Source of the DNA: Mycobacterium sp. GA-1199
GTDB taxonomy: Bacteria > Actinomycetota > Actinomycetes > Mycobacteriales > Mycobacteriaceae
Direction of reading: 5' to 3'
Length of the DNA: 64,000 nt
Assembly (NCBI RefSeq): GCF_001500045.1
Contig: NZ_LQIX01000012.1
Coordinates: forward strand, 372,001 to 436,000
Each line of letters starts with the position of its first letter. Position 1 is the stretch's first letter. The notes beneath the pieces are model-generated. The model made no database searches, had not been told where the DNA came from, and saw only the letters and a program-made list of their open reading frames with translations. Made by a program: the position numbers and the translations under genes. This document shows, piece by piece, positions 1-8,200 of this stretch.

Positions 1-206
1 AACCCGAACAGCAGGCTTGGCCACGTCCCGTTGACGACACCCGCGTCGCCGCCGGCCTGCACCAGGATCAGCGTGGGCAGAACGACCTGCGCCGCGCCGA
101 CGAACAGGTTGAGCGGCGCGGCACTTCTGGGTTTGACGATCCCGATGGAGACCAGGCCGTTGACGAACAGGACGACGCCGACGAGGAGCAGGCCCACGTT
201 GCCCAT
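1..206 (-). CDS. AmiS/UreI-family amide/urea channel (N-terminal part only)
   Basis: Only the first 68 codons are inside the window; the gene runs off the left edge. The translation begins MGNVGLLLVGVVLFVNGLVS and continues as a second hydrophobic stretch around residues 35-50, which fits the start of the six-helix AmiS/UreI inner-membrane channels that pass urea or short amides. The ATG overlaps the stop of the upstream hydrolase by one base (TGATG), so the two are translationally coupled. Pairing a channel of this type with an amidase-like hydrolase suggests uptake and hydrolysis of a small amide. The family call is recognised from the sequence pattern and is fairly secure; the substrate is unknown. 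Confidence 0.75.
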   Translation of the reverse strand, partial: MGNVGLLLVGVVLFVNGLVSIGIVKPRSAAPLNLFVGAAQVVLPTLILVQAGGDAGVVNGTWPSLLFG

Positions 207-955
207 CAGCGGCCCACCCATCCCACGAACTGATCCGAGGAGATCACCGGCGCGAAGAATTCGTTGATGCGGCCGAACGCCGCCGGCTCCTGATCGGGAC
301 GCGCGGCACCGGTCGCGTCGCCGATGATGATGGGCAGCAACCCGTGGTCGCGCGCGGCGCGGGCGTTGCCTTCGATGCACCAGTCGAGGTGGATTCCGGT
401 GATGACGACGACCTCGATCTTCTGCCGGATCAGCGCACCGGGCAGGTCGGTGCCGACGAACGCGGTCTGAAGCGCCTTTTCGTAGAGTTCGTTGTCACCG
501 GGCTCCACCAATTCGCGCAGCTCGTCGACAAGGGCGTTGTCCCAGGCGATCTGCTCGGGTGTCGCGTCGATGTGGCCGGTCCAACTCTCGTACTGGACGC
601 GGTCGAAGGCCGTCTGTGGATAGTCCTTGCGGAACACCGAGAAGCCGATCCAGTTGAACGACAGGAAGTTCGGTGCTTTGCGCGCCGCCCGTACGGCCTT
701 CACCGTCGCGTCGAGACTGCCGCGCAGCGCGTGGCCTTCGGCGTACTGCACGCCACCCGGCTTGTAGAGGGAATTGGACTGGCTGACCGACAGGAAGGCC
801 GCCGGTCGGCTCAGGATCTCGCGGAAGTCGAGCTTCTGCCAGTGTGCGGCCAGGGGAGGGATGGAGTCGACGTTGGTGGGCGGGAAGTCCGCGGGATCGA
901 GCGGGACCGGCTCCAGGGGAGTCAGCCGCGAAGGGGTGTCGATGGTGGCGGTCAA
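206..955 (-). CDS. Isochorismatase-fold cysteine hydrolase
   Basis: A 249-residue protein of the isochorismatase/cysteine hydrolase superfamily. The C-terminal half has the typical nucleophile region, GIHLDWCIEGNARAA, with the Cys in the usual place after the beta strand. The first strand reads FLSVSQSNSLYKPGG where relatives usually have VIDMQNDF, so the acid/base Asp appears to be Ser. A TTG start at 955 is chosen because a GAGAAAG ribosome site lies just upstream; an ATG-initiated reading from 1078 would add 41 basic residues that do not look like this family. It overlaps the channel gene by one base. Likely substrates are small amides, inferred from the neighbour only. Confidence 0.75.
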   Translation of the reverse strand: MTATIDTPSRLTPLEPVPLDPADFPPTNVDSIPPLAAHWQKLDFREILSRPAAFLSVSQSNSLYKPGGVQYAEGHALRGSLDATVKAVRAARKAPNFLSFNWIGFSVFRKDYPQTAFDRVQYESWTGHIDATPEQIAWDNALVDELRELVEPGDNELYEKALQTAFVGTDLPGALIRQKIEVVVITGIHLDWCIEGNARAARDHGLLPIIIGDATGAARPDQEPAAFGRINEFFAPVISSDQFVGWVGR

Positions 956-1144
956 GGTCTTTACTTTCTCGTGGGTGGACAGGTTCCGGGAGCGGTGAAA
1001 TATCCACGGCCCCGGGCATTTACAACGAGGAAACGTGCGCACCGTGATCGTCCCACGGGGAGAAGCCCGGCCAGACACTTAGAATCGGCGCGAGTTCATC
1101 GCGTCTCGTCCGCGAATGCGCGAATGAACCGCCCTTGTCATATG

Positions 1145-1183
1145 CGGTACCTCCGCGTACCGTATCGGTACCTCGGTGTACCA
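1145..1183 (+). promoter_or_regulatory. Two tandem CGGTAC-N6-GTACC palindromes before the SDR gene
   Basis: CGGTACctccgcGTACCG (1145-1162) is followed by CGGTACctcggtGTACCA (1166-1183). The repeats start 21 bp apart, two helical turns, so both would face the same side of the DNA. They end 19 bp before the SDR ATG and lie between two divergent genes. This looks like a double operator for a dimeric repressor such as a TetR protein; the cognate regulator is not identifiable here. Confidence 0.6.
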
Positions 1184-1202
1184 GAAAGGCGGGCAGTCCA
1201 CC

Positions 1203-2042
1203 ATGAGCAAGCAGCGTAGGACGATCAGCGGTCGTACCGCGGTCATCACCGGCGCGGCATCCGGCATCGGACGCGCACTGGCGCAGCGGCTCTCGTCGCA
1301 CAGCTGCCCGGTGGCCATCGCCGACGTCGACGAACAGGGCCTCAAGGAGACCGAGGCGTCGTTGCGGGGCCCGGCACTGTTGCGGGTTCTGGATGTCAGC
1401 GATGCCGAGGCGCAACACGACTTCGCCGCCGAGGTGCGGGCGTGGGCACCCGAACCGATCGGGGCGGTGTTCAACAACGCGGGCGTCGCGCTCGGATCAA
1501 CCGTGCTCGACGCCGTGGTAGGTGACGACGACTGGTTGTGGAACATCAACTTCCACGGTGTCGTGAACGGCACCCGGGCGTTCCTGCCCATGCTCGTCGA
1601 GCAGGACGAGGGCGTGATCGTCAATACGTCGAGCGTCTTCGGTTTGGTTGGTATGCCCGGCCAAAGCGCATACTGCTCAGCGAAATTCGCGGTTCGCGGG
1701 TTCACGGACTCGTTGCGTCAGGAGCTGCGTGGGACCGGCGTGTCGGCGGTCAACGTACATCCCGGCGGCGTGAACACCAACATCGTGCGCAACGGGCGGT
1801 TCCACGAAGAGGCGGGCGGACCGACCAAGGAGCAGGTGGTCGAGGAGTTCGCGGCGATGACCAGAACCCAGCCCGACAAGGCGGCGGAGATCATCCACCG
1901 CGGTGTGGAGGCGGGTAAGGCCCGGATCCTCGTCGGTCCGGACGCCTACATGTTCGACGCGCTGGCCCGACTCGCGCCAACGCGCTACTTCGACGTGCTC
2001 GAGCGCCTGCAGGCATCCCTTCGTAAGCGCGCCGCCCGCTAG
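1203..2042 (+). CDS. SDR-family NAD(P)-dependent oxidoreductase
   Basis: A 279-residue classical short-chain dehydrogenase. The cofactor loop TGAASGIG is near residues 15-22, NNAG follows the fourth strand, the catalytic Ser is in NTSSVFG and the Tyr/Lys pair in YCSAK. The loop after the active site, HPGGVNTNI, is also typical. The ATG at 1203 is chosen because the Rossmann fold begins about ten residues later; the in-frame upstream start at 1176 would overlap the operator. The last codon abuts the convergent MBL gene. Substrate unknown; the double palindrome upstream implies control by a dedicated repressor. Confidence 0.88.
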   Translation: MSKQRRTISGRTAVITGAASGIGRALAQRLSSHSCPVAIADVDEQGLKETEASLRGPALLRVLDVSDAEAQHDFAAEVRAWAPEPIGAVFNNAGVALGSTVLDAVVGDDDWLWNINFHGVVNGTRAFLPMLVEQDEGVIVNTSSVFGLVGMPGQSAYCSAKFAVRGFTDSLRQELRGTGVSAVNVHPGGVNTNIVRNGRFHEEAGGPTKEQVVEEFAAMTRTQPDKAAEIIHRGVEAGKARILVGPDAYMFDALARLAPTRYFDVLERLQASLRKRAAR

Positions 2043-2831
2043 CTAGGCGGTCTTCTTCGCGTAGGCCAGCAGCCCCGGATCGTGCGCGCACAGCAGTAGC
2101 AGGTCGGGTTCGCCGCGGCGGTACAACTCGGCCAGCCGAGCGTGGTTGTCGCGCACCTGTTTACGGTCAAACGCTGCGACCTTCTCGAACGCGCCGAGGA
2201 CAGGGGCGATCCGCCCCGGGCCGCCGATGGTGTCGGGATGGTAGAACGCGTCCCCGCAGTGCAGCAGCCAGCGATGACCCGCGTCGACGGCCACGCAGGC
2301 ATGCCCGCGGGTGTGGCCGGGCAAGGACATCAGCACGATTCCCGGCGAGACTTCGGTCAGCTCCTTGGCCGCGGCGAACCCGCGCCACTTCTCCCCGGCG
2401 GGGGTGTGCTCGACGATCTTGGGACCGTGCTCCCACTGGGCCGATCGGAACCGGAAGCGTTCGCCCCGTGTCGGCGGGTGCATCGCCCCGAGTACTTCGG
2501 CTGCGGTGCAGTGGATTTCGGCGTGGGGAAAGTCGGAGATCCCGCCGATGTGGTCGATGTCAAAATGCGTGACCACGATGTGGCGGACGTCCTCGCGACG
2601 AAAGCCCAGTCGTTCCACCTGCCGGACGGCGGTCTCGTCGGGGTCGAAGAACGGCCGAAAGAGGCGGCGGGTGGGGCCGGTTCGGCGCGCCCGCTCCCGA
2701 CAGTCGGCCAGCCCGTATCCACTGTCGACGAGCACCAGCCCGTTGTCGGTCTCGACGAGCAGCACATGGCAGACCAGCACGGGAACGCCCCATGGATGCA
2801 TTGATCCACAGTTGAGATGGTGAACCTTCAC
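2043..2831 (-). CDS. MBL-fold metallo-hydrolase
   Basis: A 262-residue metallo-beta-lactamase fold hydrolase. The metal motif HFDIDH (HxHxDH class with Phe in the second place) follows VVT, and the later ligands are visible in [16 protein letters not shown] and the terminal CAHD. The GTG start at 2831 overlaps the TGA of the NTF2-like gene by 4 nt (GTGA), so the two form an operon. Such proteins include lactonases and thioesterase-like enzymes; nothing in the sequence fixes the substrate. The ORF is open further upstream, but that part is the NTF2-like gene read in another frame. Confidence 0.85.
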   Translation of the reverse strand: MKVHHLNCGSMHPWGVPVLVCHVLLVETDNGLVLVDSGYGLADCRERARRTGPTRRLFRPFFDPDETAVRQVERLGFRREDVRHIVVTHFDIDHIGGISDFPHAEIHCTAAEVLGAMHPPTRGERFRFRSAQWEHGPKIVEHTPAGEKWRGFAAAKELTEVSPGIVLMSLPGHTRGHACVAVDAGHRWLLHCGDAFYHPDTIGGPGRIAPVLGAFEKVAAFDRKQVRDNHARLAELYRRGEPDLLLLCAHDPGLLAYAKKTA

Positions 2832-3286
2832 GAAGCGGCTCCGGTGAGCAGCTCGGTGCGACCGATCTGGGTCACGAGGCTCGCGGAGTCGAAGTAGATT
2901 CGCTCGTTGACGATGCGGTCGTCCTCGAAGAAGAACACTGCGGCCACCGGTACGCGGAACGCCTTGCCCGTCGGTGGCAACCCGTAGAACTCGCCCAGAT
3001 TCGTTCCGAGCAGGTCGAACTCGACGATCACGGCGTCGTCGGCGACATGGAACCTGACGTTGTCGTGGCGCTGATCGGGGAACGCCGTGCGTGTGCTCCG
3101 GTAGTAGGCCATGACCTCGTCGTCGCCGTCGAAGACTTGGCCGGTGGCCATGATCTCGTAGTGAGGCCGTCCCCCGGACTCGTTCTTGAACGTCGCGAGG
3201 GTGGCGTCGAACTCCTTGGTGACCTCGGTGTCCATGTGCACACGGATCACCTCGAGCCGTCGTTGGCGCAGCGCGTCGGTGACCAT
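2828..3286 (-). CDS. NTF2-like (SnoaL-type) protein
   Basis: A 152-residue cone-shaped NTF2-like fold protein, of the type found as ester cyclases, isomerases and limonene-epoxide hydrolases. Recognisable parts are the polar helix at the N terminus, [12 protein letters not shown] in the middle and the strand-rich second half with [16 protein letters not shown]. The ATG at 3286 is preceded by TACAGT and a 7-nt gap, a likely leaderless promoter, which supports this start over the ATG at 3472. It is first in an operon with the MBL hydrolase, so the two may act on one small substrate. Function unknown. Confidence 0.75.
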   Translation of the reverse strand: MVTDALRQRRLEVIRVHMDTEVTKEFDATLATFKNESGGRPHYEIMATGQVFDGDDEVMAYYRSTRTAFPDQRHDNVRFHVADDAVIVEFDLLGTNLGEFYGLPPTGKAFRVPVAAVFFFEDDRIVNERIYFDSASLVTQIGRTELLTGAAS

Positions 3287-3314
3287 GCAACGCACTGTAC
3301 GGCCGCGCGCGTCG

Positions 3315-3809
3315 TCAGGCTGGCGACTTGACCTTCGCGGCGATCGACTGATGCCGGTGTTGCCGCTCGATTGTCGCCAGATAGAACGCCCAGGCGAATG
3401 CCGAACTGGCGAACAGGATGAAGCCCAGATACAGCCAGGCGTGTTTGACGTCGCGCCTGCGACCGTCGACAAGCAACCACGCGGGGAACAACAGCAGGCT
3501 CATGATCGTGTAGTCCTGGCTGGCCGAACTGGCAGCCGGGTTGTCGTAGCCCAGCGCGATGAACTCCGACCAACTGCCGGGGCCCCATACGAAGTTGTGC
3601 AGCCCACCCGCCGGCGCATACTCGGCCACGAACTGGTTGTTGAAGTAGTAGCCGAGGATGACCGAGGCGACGCCGACGACGTAGTAGAACAACTCGAGCT
3701 TGGTGACCCGGGGACCCGACGGGTAGCGCGCGAAGATCGCGGGATTCGCCTTGACGATGACGGCCAGCGTGGCGAACCCGAGGACAAGGTGAATGATCAA
3801 CGAAACCAT
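3315..3809 (-). CDS. DUF2834-like four-helix membrane protein
   Basis: A 164-residue integral membrane protein with about four hydrophobic segments (residues 1-18, 42-58, 100-115 and 123-142). The pattern resembles the DUF2834 family, whose function is not known. It is transcribed away from the TetR gene, and its start region faces operator 3838-3857. Reading the intergenic region on this strand gives TTGACA inside the operator, a 19-nt spacer, GAAACT and then 6 nt to the ATG, so a leaderless promoter under repressor control is likely. The operator ties it to the FAD enzyme at 4527. Confidence 0.6.
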   Translation of the reverse strand: MVSLIIHLVLGFATLAVIVKANPAIFARYPSGPRVTKLELFYYVVGVASVILGYYFNNQFVAEYAPAGGLHNFVWGPGSWSEFIALGYDNPAASSASQDYTIMSLLLFPAWLLVDGRRRDVKHAWLYLGFILFASSAFAWAFYLATIERQHRHQSIAAKVKSPA

Positions 3810-3837
3810 GATCGGAGTTTCTCACCACCGGGCACAG

Positions 3838-3857
3838 TTTTGTCAATATTGACATAA
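3838..3857 (+). promoter_or_regulatory. Operator 1 of the TetR regulator
   Basis: TTTTGTCAATATTGACATAA lies in the 66-bp divergent gap between the DUF2834-like gene and tetR. Its core TGTCAATATTGACA (3841-3854) is a perfect 14-bp palindrome, and a close relative lies at 4481-4500 on the other side of tetR. It overlaps the TTGACA -35 of the leftward gene and sits just upstream of a TAGATT -10 (3859-3864) for tetR, so binding would repress both and give autoregulation. Confidence 0.75.
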
Positions 3858-3875
3858 CTAGATTCGGGTACTTTC

Positions 3876-4478
3876 ATGCACATGCCCCGTCCGGCCCAGA
3901 CCGCGCGCAGTGAGCGCACCCGCGAAGCGCTGCGTAAAGCGGCGGTCGTACGGTTCCTCGCGCAGGGGGTCGAAGAGACGTCGGCCGAACAGATCGCGGC
4001 CGATGCCGGTGTGTCGTTGCGAACCTTCTATCGCCACTTCGCGTCCAAACACGATCTGCTGTTCGCCGACTACGCCGGGCTGGACTGGTTCCGCTCGGCG
4101 CTGGCCGCCCGCGACCCCAAGGAGCCGATCATCGAGGCGGTGCACAGCGCAATCATGGCCCGCCCGTATGACGACTGGGCCGTCGCGCAGACCGCCGCCC
4201 TGCGCGCACAAGAACTCGAACCCGGCCGGGTGGTGCGGCACATGCGCCAGGTGGAAGCCGACTTCGCCGAGGTCATTGCGGAGCACCTCGCCGAGGGTCT
4301 TCAATCCGACGTCTCCACCCACGAGCGGATGCGAATCACGGTCACCGCCCGGTGCATCGCCGCCGCGGTCTTCGGCGCGATGGAGGTGTGGATGCTCGGC
4401 GACGAGCGCTCGCTTCCCGAGCTGTCACGGCTGACCGGGGAGGCCTTGCGCGCCTTGGCCGACGGCATCGCCGGCTGA
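3876..4478 (+). CDS. TetR/AcrR-family transcriptional regulator
   Basis: A 200-residue TetR-type repressor. The helix-turn-helix is clear at about residues 30-60: TSAEQIAADAGVSLRTFYRHF, followed by the usual K-HDLL. The C-terminal ligand domain is variable and gives no substrate clue. An ATG at 3876 and another two codons later (3882) are both possible. Near-identical palindromes at 3838-3857 and 4481-4500 bracket the gene, which points to local control of the DUF2834-like gene, of itself and of the FAD enzyme at 4527. Calling these its operators is inference from position and symmetry. Confidence 0.88.
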   Translation: MHMPRPAQTARSERTREALRKAAVVRFLAQGVEETSAEQIAADAGVSLRTFYRHFASKHDLLFADYAGLDWFRSALAARDPKEPIIEAVHSAIMARPYDDWAVAQTAALRAQELEPGRVVRHMRQVEADFAEVIAEHLAEGLQSDVSTHERMRITVTARCIAAAVFGAMEVWMLGDERSLPELSRLTGEALRALADGIAG

Positions 4479-4480
4479 CG

Positions 4481-4520
4481 TTTTGTCATTATTGACAAAA
4501 CTCGGGAGGGGTGCCAGCCT
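4481..4520 (+). promoter_or_regulatory. Operator 2 with overlapping promoter for the FAD enzyme
   Basis: TTTTGTCATTATTGACAAAA (4481-4500) has 8-bp perfect arms around TTAT and matches operator 1. Its right arm contains TTGACA (4492-4497). A 17-bp spacer leads to CAGCCT (4515-4520), then 6 nt to the ATG at 4527. This gives a near-ideal -35/spacer geometry, a predicted leaderless mRNA and direct blocking of RNA polymerase by a bound repressor. Confidence 0.7.
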
Positions 4521-4526
4521 CACCCC

Positions 4527-6089
4527 ATGAGCGACTTCGACGCCATCGTCATCGGTGCCGGGCACAACGGATTGACCGCGGCCACCGTGCTGCAGAAAGC
4601 CGGTGTGCGCACCCTCTGCCTGGACGCGAAGCTGTACGCCGGAGGCATGGCTTCCACGGTCGAATTGTTCGACGGGTTCAAATTCGAGATCGCCGGCTCG
4701 GTGCAGATCCCGACGTCGGCGGTGGTCAGCCGCGAACTCGGGCTCGACTCTCTGCCGACCGTCGACCTCGACGTGATGTCGGTGTCGCTTCGAGGCGTGG
4801 GTGACGAGCCGTTGGTCTACTACACCGACCCGGTGAAACTCCTGACACACATCAACGAGGTACACGGCGCAGAAGCCGTCAACGGCATGGCCGGGTTGAT
4901 GGCATGGTGCCAGGCGCCCACACGGGCGTTGGGCCGGTTCGACGCGGGCCGGCCCCCGAAGTCGCTCGATGAGATGTATGCCTGTGCGACATCCGAATTC
5001 GAGCGCTCGACGATCACCGACCTGTTGTTCGGCTCGGTCACCGACGTGCTCGACCGCTACTTGCCGGACAAGGAGAAGAACGGTGCGCTGCGCGGCATGC
5101 TGTCGCTGCTGGCATGCAACACCACCTACCGGGGGCCGGCCACCCCGGGGACGGCCGCGGCCCTCGCGTACGGCTTCGCCGTTCCCGACGAGAACGCGTT
5201 ACTTGTCAAAAAGCTCCGAGGCGGTATCGGAGCCCTCACGTCGCATCTGTGCGACACATTCATCGCCAACGGCGGAGAACTGCGGTTGCGTAGCAAGGTC
5301 GTGGAGGTCACGGTCGCCGACGGCAGGGTCACCGGAGTGCGGCTCGAGGACGGCACATCGCTGTCGGCGTCGATCGTCGTCTCCGGCGTCGCACCCGACC
5401 TGACGGTCAACGGCCTCGTCGACCCCAACGCGGTCCCTGCGGATGTGCGGGACCGCTTCTCGCGCCTGGACCACCGGGGCAGCTATCTGCAGATGCACTT
5501 CGCACTCGACGGCATTCCGCAGTTCGCGCCGCCGTATGAGTTGCTGAACGATCCCGCCATGCAGTCCAACATCGGAATCTTCAGCACTCCCGAGGAACTC
5601 CAACAACAGTGGGAGGACGCCAGGCGCGGCGTCGTACCCGCGGACCCGGCGATCGCATTGCAGATCCCGTCGGTGAACGACCCCGGCCTGGCGCCGCCGG
5701 GCAAGCATGCGGCCTCGGCGTTCTCGCTCTGGTTCCCGATCTCGGACGGCGAGCACGGCTACGGCGAGATGAAGGTCGAGATGGGCCGACGTGTGATCGA
5801 GAAGATCACCCGGCTGACCCCGAACTTCGAGAGCCTCATCCTGCGGCACACGACGTTCACGCCCAAACACATGGGCACCATGTTCGGTGCGCCGGGAGGG
5901 GACTACTGCCACGGGCTGATCCATCCCGACCAGATGGGCCCGAACCGGCCGGGACCCAAAGGCTATGTCGACCAGCCCATTCCGATCGACGGGCTGTACC
6001 TGGGCAGCGCCGGTTGCCACGGCGGTCCCGGCATCACGTTCATTCCGGGCTACAACGCGGCCAAGCAGGCGCTGACCGATATGTCCTAA
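4527..6089 (+). CDS. FAD-dependent oxidoreductase, phytoene desaturase-like
   Basis: A 520-residue flavoprotein of the amine oxidase/carotenoid desaturase-isomerase type. The N-terminal dinucleotide motif is IVIGAGHNGLTAA (residues 7-19). A second conserved segment is GGIGALTSHLCDTFIANGGE in the middle, and the C-terminal FAD region reads GLYLGSAGCHGGPGITFIPGYNAA. In these enzymes FAD drives redox chemistry on isoprenoid or other hydrophobic substrates; the true substrate is not shown by the sequence. It is the target of operator 2, and the ATG is fixed by the leaderless promoter. The epimerase gene follows after 40 bp. Confidence 0.8.
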   Translation: MSDFDAIVIGAGHNGLTAATVLQKAGVRTLCLDAKLYAGGMASTVELFDGFKFEIAGSVQIPTSAVVSRELGLDSLPTVDLDVMSVSLRGVGDEPLVYYTDPVKLLTHINEVHGAEAVNGMAGLMAWCQAPTRALGRFDAGRPPKSLDEMYACATSEFERSTITDLLFGSVTDVLDRYLPDKEKNGALRGMLSLLACNTTYRGPATPGTAAALAYGFAVPDENALLVKKLRGGIGALTSHLCDTFIANGGELRLRSKVVEVTVADGRVTGVRLEDGTSLSASIVVSGVAPDLTVNGLVDPNAVPADVRDRFSRLDHRGSYLQMHFALDGIPQFAPPYELLNDPAMQSNIGIFSTPEELQQQWEDARRGVVPADPAIALQIPSVNDPGLAPPGKHAASAFSLWFPISDGEHGYGEMKVEMGRRVIEKITRLTPNFESLILRHTTFTPKHMGTMFGAPGGDYCHGLIHPDQMGPNRPGPKGYVDQPIPIDGLYLGSAGCHGGPGITFIPGYNAAKQALTDMS

Positions 6090-6129
6090 AGGCTGTTTCC
6101 GACCCGTCCGCACCGGGAATGCGGCGCGC

Positions 6130-7113
6130 ATGGGAATCACGGTGGCGGTGACGGGGCCGACGGGTGAGATCGGCAAGTCGGCGGTGGAAGCACTGGAAGG
6201 CGTCGCGGAGGTCGACGAGATCATCGGGATGGCTCGTCGGCCGTTCGACCCGGCCGAGCACGGTTGGTCGAAGACGACGTACCTGCAGGGCGACATCCTC
6301 GATCGCGAGGCCGTCGACGCGCTGGTCGGGCGCGCCGACGTCGTGGTCCACCTCGCGTTCATCATCATGGGTTCGCGGGAGGAGAGCGCCCGGATCAACC
6401 TGGCCGGTACCCGCAATGTCTTCGAGGCGACGGTGGCGGCTGCGCGTCCGCGGCGGCTGGTGTACACGTCGTCGGTCGCCGCCTACGGATATCACAGCGA
6501 CAACCCGGTTCCGCTCACCGAGGACGTGCCGCCGCGCGGGTCACCCGAGCACTACTACTCCGAGCAGAAGGCCGAGTGCGAGGCGGCGCTGGCCGACATC
6601 GTGGGCGGTTCGTCGTTGGAGGTGTATGTGCTGCGGCCCTGCATCGTCGCGGGACCGAAGGCGCCCGCATTGGCCGACAACATGCCGTGGACCCGGCTGC
6701 CCGGTCCGGTCAAGCGCCTATCCGACGCCGTTCCGCTGTTGAAGACACCGGTCCCGGATCCCGGCATCCCGTTGCAGCTGGTCCACCACGACGACGTGGC
6801 GGCCGCGATCGCGTTGGCCGCCACCACGTCTGCGGAGCCGGGCGCCTACAACATCGCGGGCGACGGGCTGATCACGGTGAGCGACGTGGCCCGCGAACTC
6901 GGCGCCCGCCCGGTACGGGTACCCAAGGTCGCCGCGACCGCAGCGTCCGGTGTCGTCGCCCGGCTGCCGTTCGTCCCGTCCGCGCTGGAGTGGGTGCACA
7001 TCGGCCGCACGTCGGTGGTCATGGACACCAGCAAGGCGAAGAGTCAGCTCGGTTGGGAACCGAAATACACGTCAGCGCAGACGCTTACGGAGTTGGCCGA
7101 CTCGCTGCGCTGA
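6130..7113 (+). CDS. NAD-dependent epimerase/dehydratase-family protein
   Basis: A 327-residue extended SDR. The N-terminal motif VTGPTGEIGKSAVEAL matches the NAD(P)-binding TGxxGxxG loop. The middle has YTSSVAAYGYH and the catalytic Tyr/Lys in YYSEQK, and the C-terminal half has the substrate-domain feature VHHDDVAAAIALA. Such proteins act on nucleotide sugars, steroids or flavonoid-like ketones; the substrate is not evident here. It follows the FAD enzyme by 40 bp in the same direction and may share its repressor-controlled transcript. The stop lies one base before the convergent acidic small protein. Confidence 0.82.
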   Translation: MGITVAVTGPTGEIGKSAVEALEGVAEVDEIIGMARRPFDPAEHGWSKTTYLQGDILDREAVDALVGRADVVVHLAFIIMGSREESARINLAGTRNVFEATVAAARPRRLVYTSSVAAYGYHSDNPVPLTEDVPPRGSPEHYYSEQKAECEAALADIVGGSSLEVYVLRPCIVAGPKAPALADNMPWTRLPGPVKRLSDAVPLLKTPVPDPGIPLQLVHHDDVAAAIALAATTSAEPGAYNIAGDGLITVSDVARELGARPVRVPKVAATAASGVVARLPFVPSALEWVHIGRTSVVMDTSKAKSQLGWEPKYTSAQTLTELADSLR

Positions 7114-7114
7114 G

Positions 7115-7303
7115 TCACTGGGTGTGATCGCCGGTGTCGGCGGGGCCGCTCGGCATCGCGCCGCCCTCATCCGACCAGTCGACGCCTTCCTCTTCGGTGC
7201 CGTCGGTGCCCCTGGCCGGGTCGCTCTGCACATCGTCGTCGGCGTTGGCGGACCCGGCGTCGGTCTCGGCGGTGTCGGGGTTGTCCTTCTTGTCGTCGCT
7301 CAC
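7115..7303 (-). CDS. Small acidic hypothetical protein
   Basis: A 62-residue, strongly acidic, low-complexity protein. It begins SDDKKDNPDTAETDAG after the initiator and contains EEEGVDWSDEGG near the middle. No hydrophobic core or known domain is visible, so it is probably disordered. A GTG at 7303 is preferred; the longer reading to 7366 adds a basic stretch of different character that overlaps the zinc-finger gene. It lies end-to-end with the epimerase gene. Function unknown. Confidence 0.45.
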   Translation of the reverse strand: MSDDKKDNPDTAETDAGSANADDDVQSDPARGTDGTEEEGVDWSDEGGAMPSGPADTGDHTQ

Positions 7304-7332
7304 CGGCGTTGGATACCCGCCGAGCCGAGGTT

Positions 7333-7686
7333 TCAGTCTCTGCGAGCGCGCAGCTGCGCTGTCCAATCCGCGGGCACCCTCCCGCGTGGACCGGGGGCGG
7401 TTTGGTCGTGGGGCCGCGACTCGGGCGCGGCGAGTCGTGGCCCGTCGTAGTACTCGTTCGTGGCGTAGTTCCAGAACCAGTCCTCACCCGGTTCGAACGA
7501 GCGGATGACCGGATGTCCCGTCTCGCGCCAGTGCGCCGAAGCGTGCCGCGCCAACGAGTCGTCGCAGCACCCGATGTGACCGCATGCCGCACATCGACGC
7601 AGATGCACCCACCAGCCGCCCACTGCGTCGCACTCGGAACACCCGGTCCCGCTCGGCGGAACGGACGGGTCCACTGCAGCGTCCAT
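7333..7686 (-). CDS. UBP-type zinc-finger protein
   Basis: A 117-residue protein with a ubiquitin-hydrolase-type (ZnF-UBP) zinc finger and no protease domain. The ligands are visible as CSECDAVGGWW, HLRRCAACGHIGCCDD and HASAHWRETGHPV, followed by the typical aromatic strand EDWFWNYATNEYY. The start is supported by TAGGCT (7693-7698) and a 6-nt gap to the ATG, a leaderless promoter. Stand-alone UBP fingers are common in actinobacteria; their ligand is not established to my knowledge. It is probably cytosolic. Confidence 0.85.
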   Translation of the reverse strand: MDAAVDPSVPPSGTGCSECDAVGGWWVHLRRCAACGHIGCCDDSLARHASAHWRETGHPVIRSFEPGEDWFWNYATNEYYDGPRLAAPESRPHDQTAPGPRGRVPADWTAQLRARRD

Positions 7687-7749
7687 GGCCGGAGCCTACC
7701 TACGATCGCATGCTCACAGCAGCCGAATTGTCTTGCGGTTGCGGCGATT

Positions 7750-8193
7750 CTAGCGGGCCATCGTCGAATTCGGTGCGCTCCAATCGGTGGACACGAACCG
7801 ATGGCGGATCAACCAGTCGTCACCGACCGGCGCGAACACGTCGCGGTAGCGGCCGTAGTGGTCGAGGCCGATCTCGGTGAACACCGTGAAATAACAGGAG
7901 ACCCGCGCCTCATCCGGCGTCACATCGGTGAATTGGACGTTCGTCACGTTGTGACGCACGATGCGCTTGACGTCCGACTTCGAAGCGGCCGCGTTCGGCG
8001 CCGCGACGGCACCGCCCAGATAGTCCACGATCGCGGCCCGGCCCCGCGCGGGTTCGGTGCCGCGCACCTCGAGCACGCCGTCCTCGCAGAAGGCGGCTGC
8101 GAGTTCGGGCAGCCTCATCGCATCGCCCGACCAGTTGTACCGGGCGAGGGTGTCCCTGATGCGTTCCCGTGCGCAAAGCTCCCAAAGTTCCAT
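7750..8193 (-). CDS. NTF2-like (SnoaL-type) protein
   Basis: A 147-residue NTF2-fold protein. The N-terminal helix has the common RIRDTLARYNWSGD pattern, where Tyr and Asp line the pocket in related hydroxylating dioxygenase small-subunit-like proteins. The second half has repeated strands such as EARVSCYFTVFTEIGLD and a terminal WLIRHRFVSTD. It is divergent from the first SRPBCC gene with only 32 bp between the start codons. The ATG follows TACGGT by 7 nt, so it is probably leaderless. Substrate unknown. Confidence 0.72.
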   Translation of the reverse strand: MELWELCARERIRDTLARYNWSGDAMRLPELAAAFCEDGVLEVRGTEPARGRAAIVDYLGGAVAAPNAAASKSDVKRIVRHNVTNVQFTDVTPDEARVSCYFTVFTEIGLDHYGRYRDVFAPVGDDWLIRHRFVSTDWSAPNSTMAR

Positions 8194-8200
8194 GCGGTCA

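Noticed and set aside
2832..3290. Extension of the MBL hydrolase to 415 residues
   Set aside because: This region is the NTF2-like gene in another frame; a GTGA overlap at 2828-2831 defines the hydrolase start.
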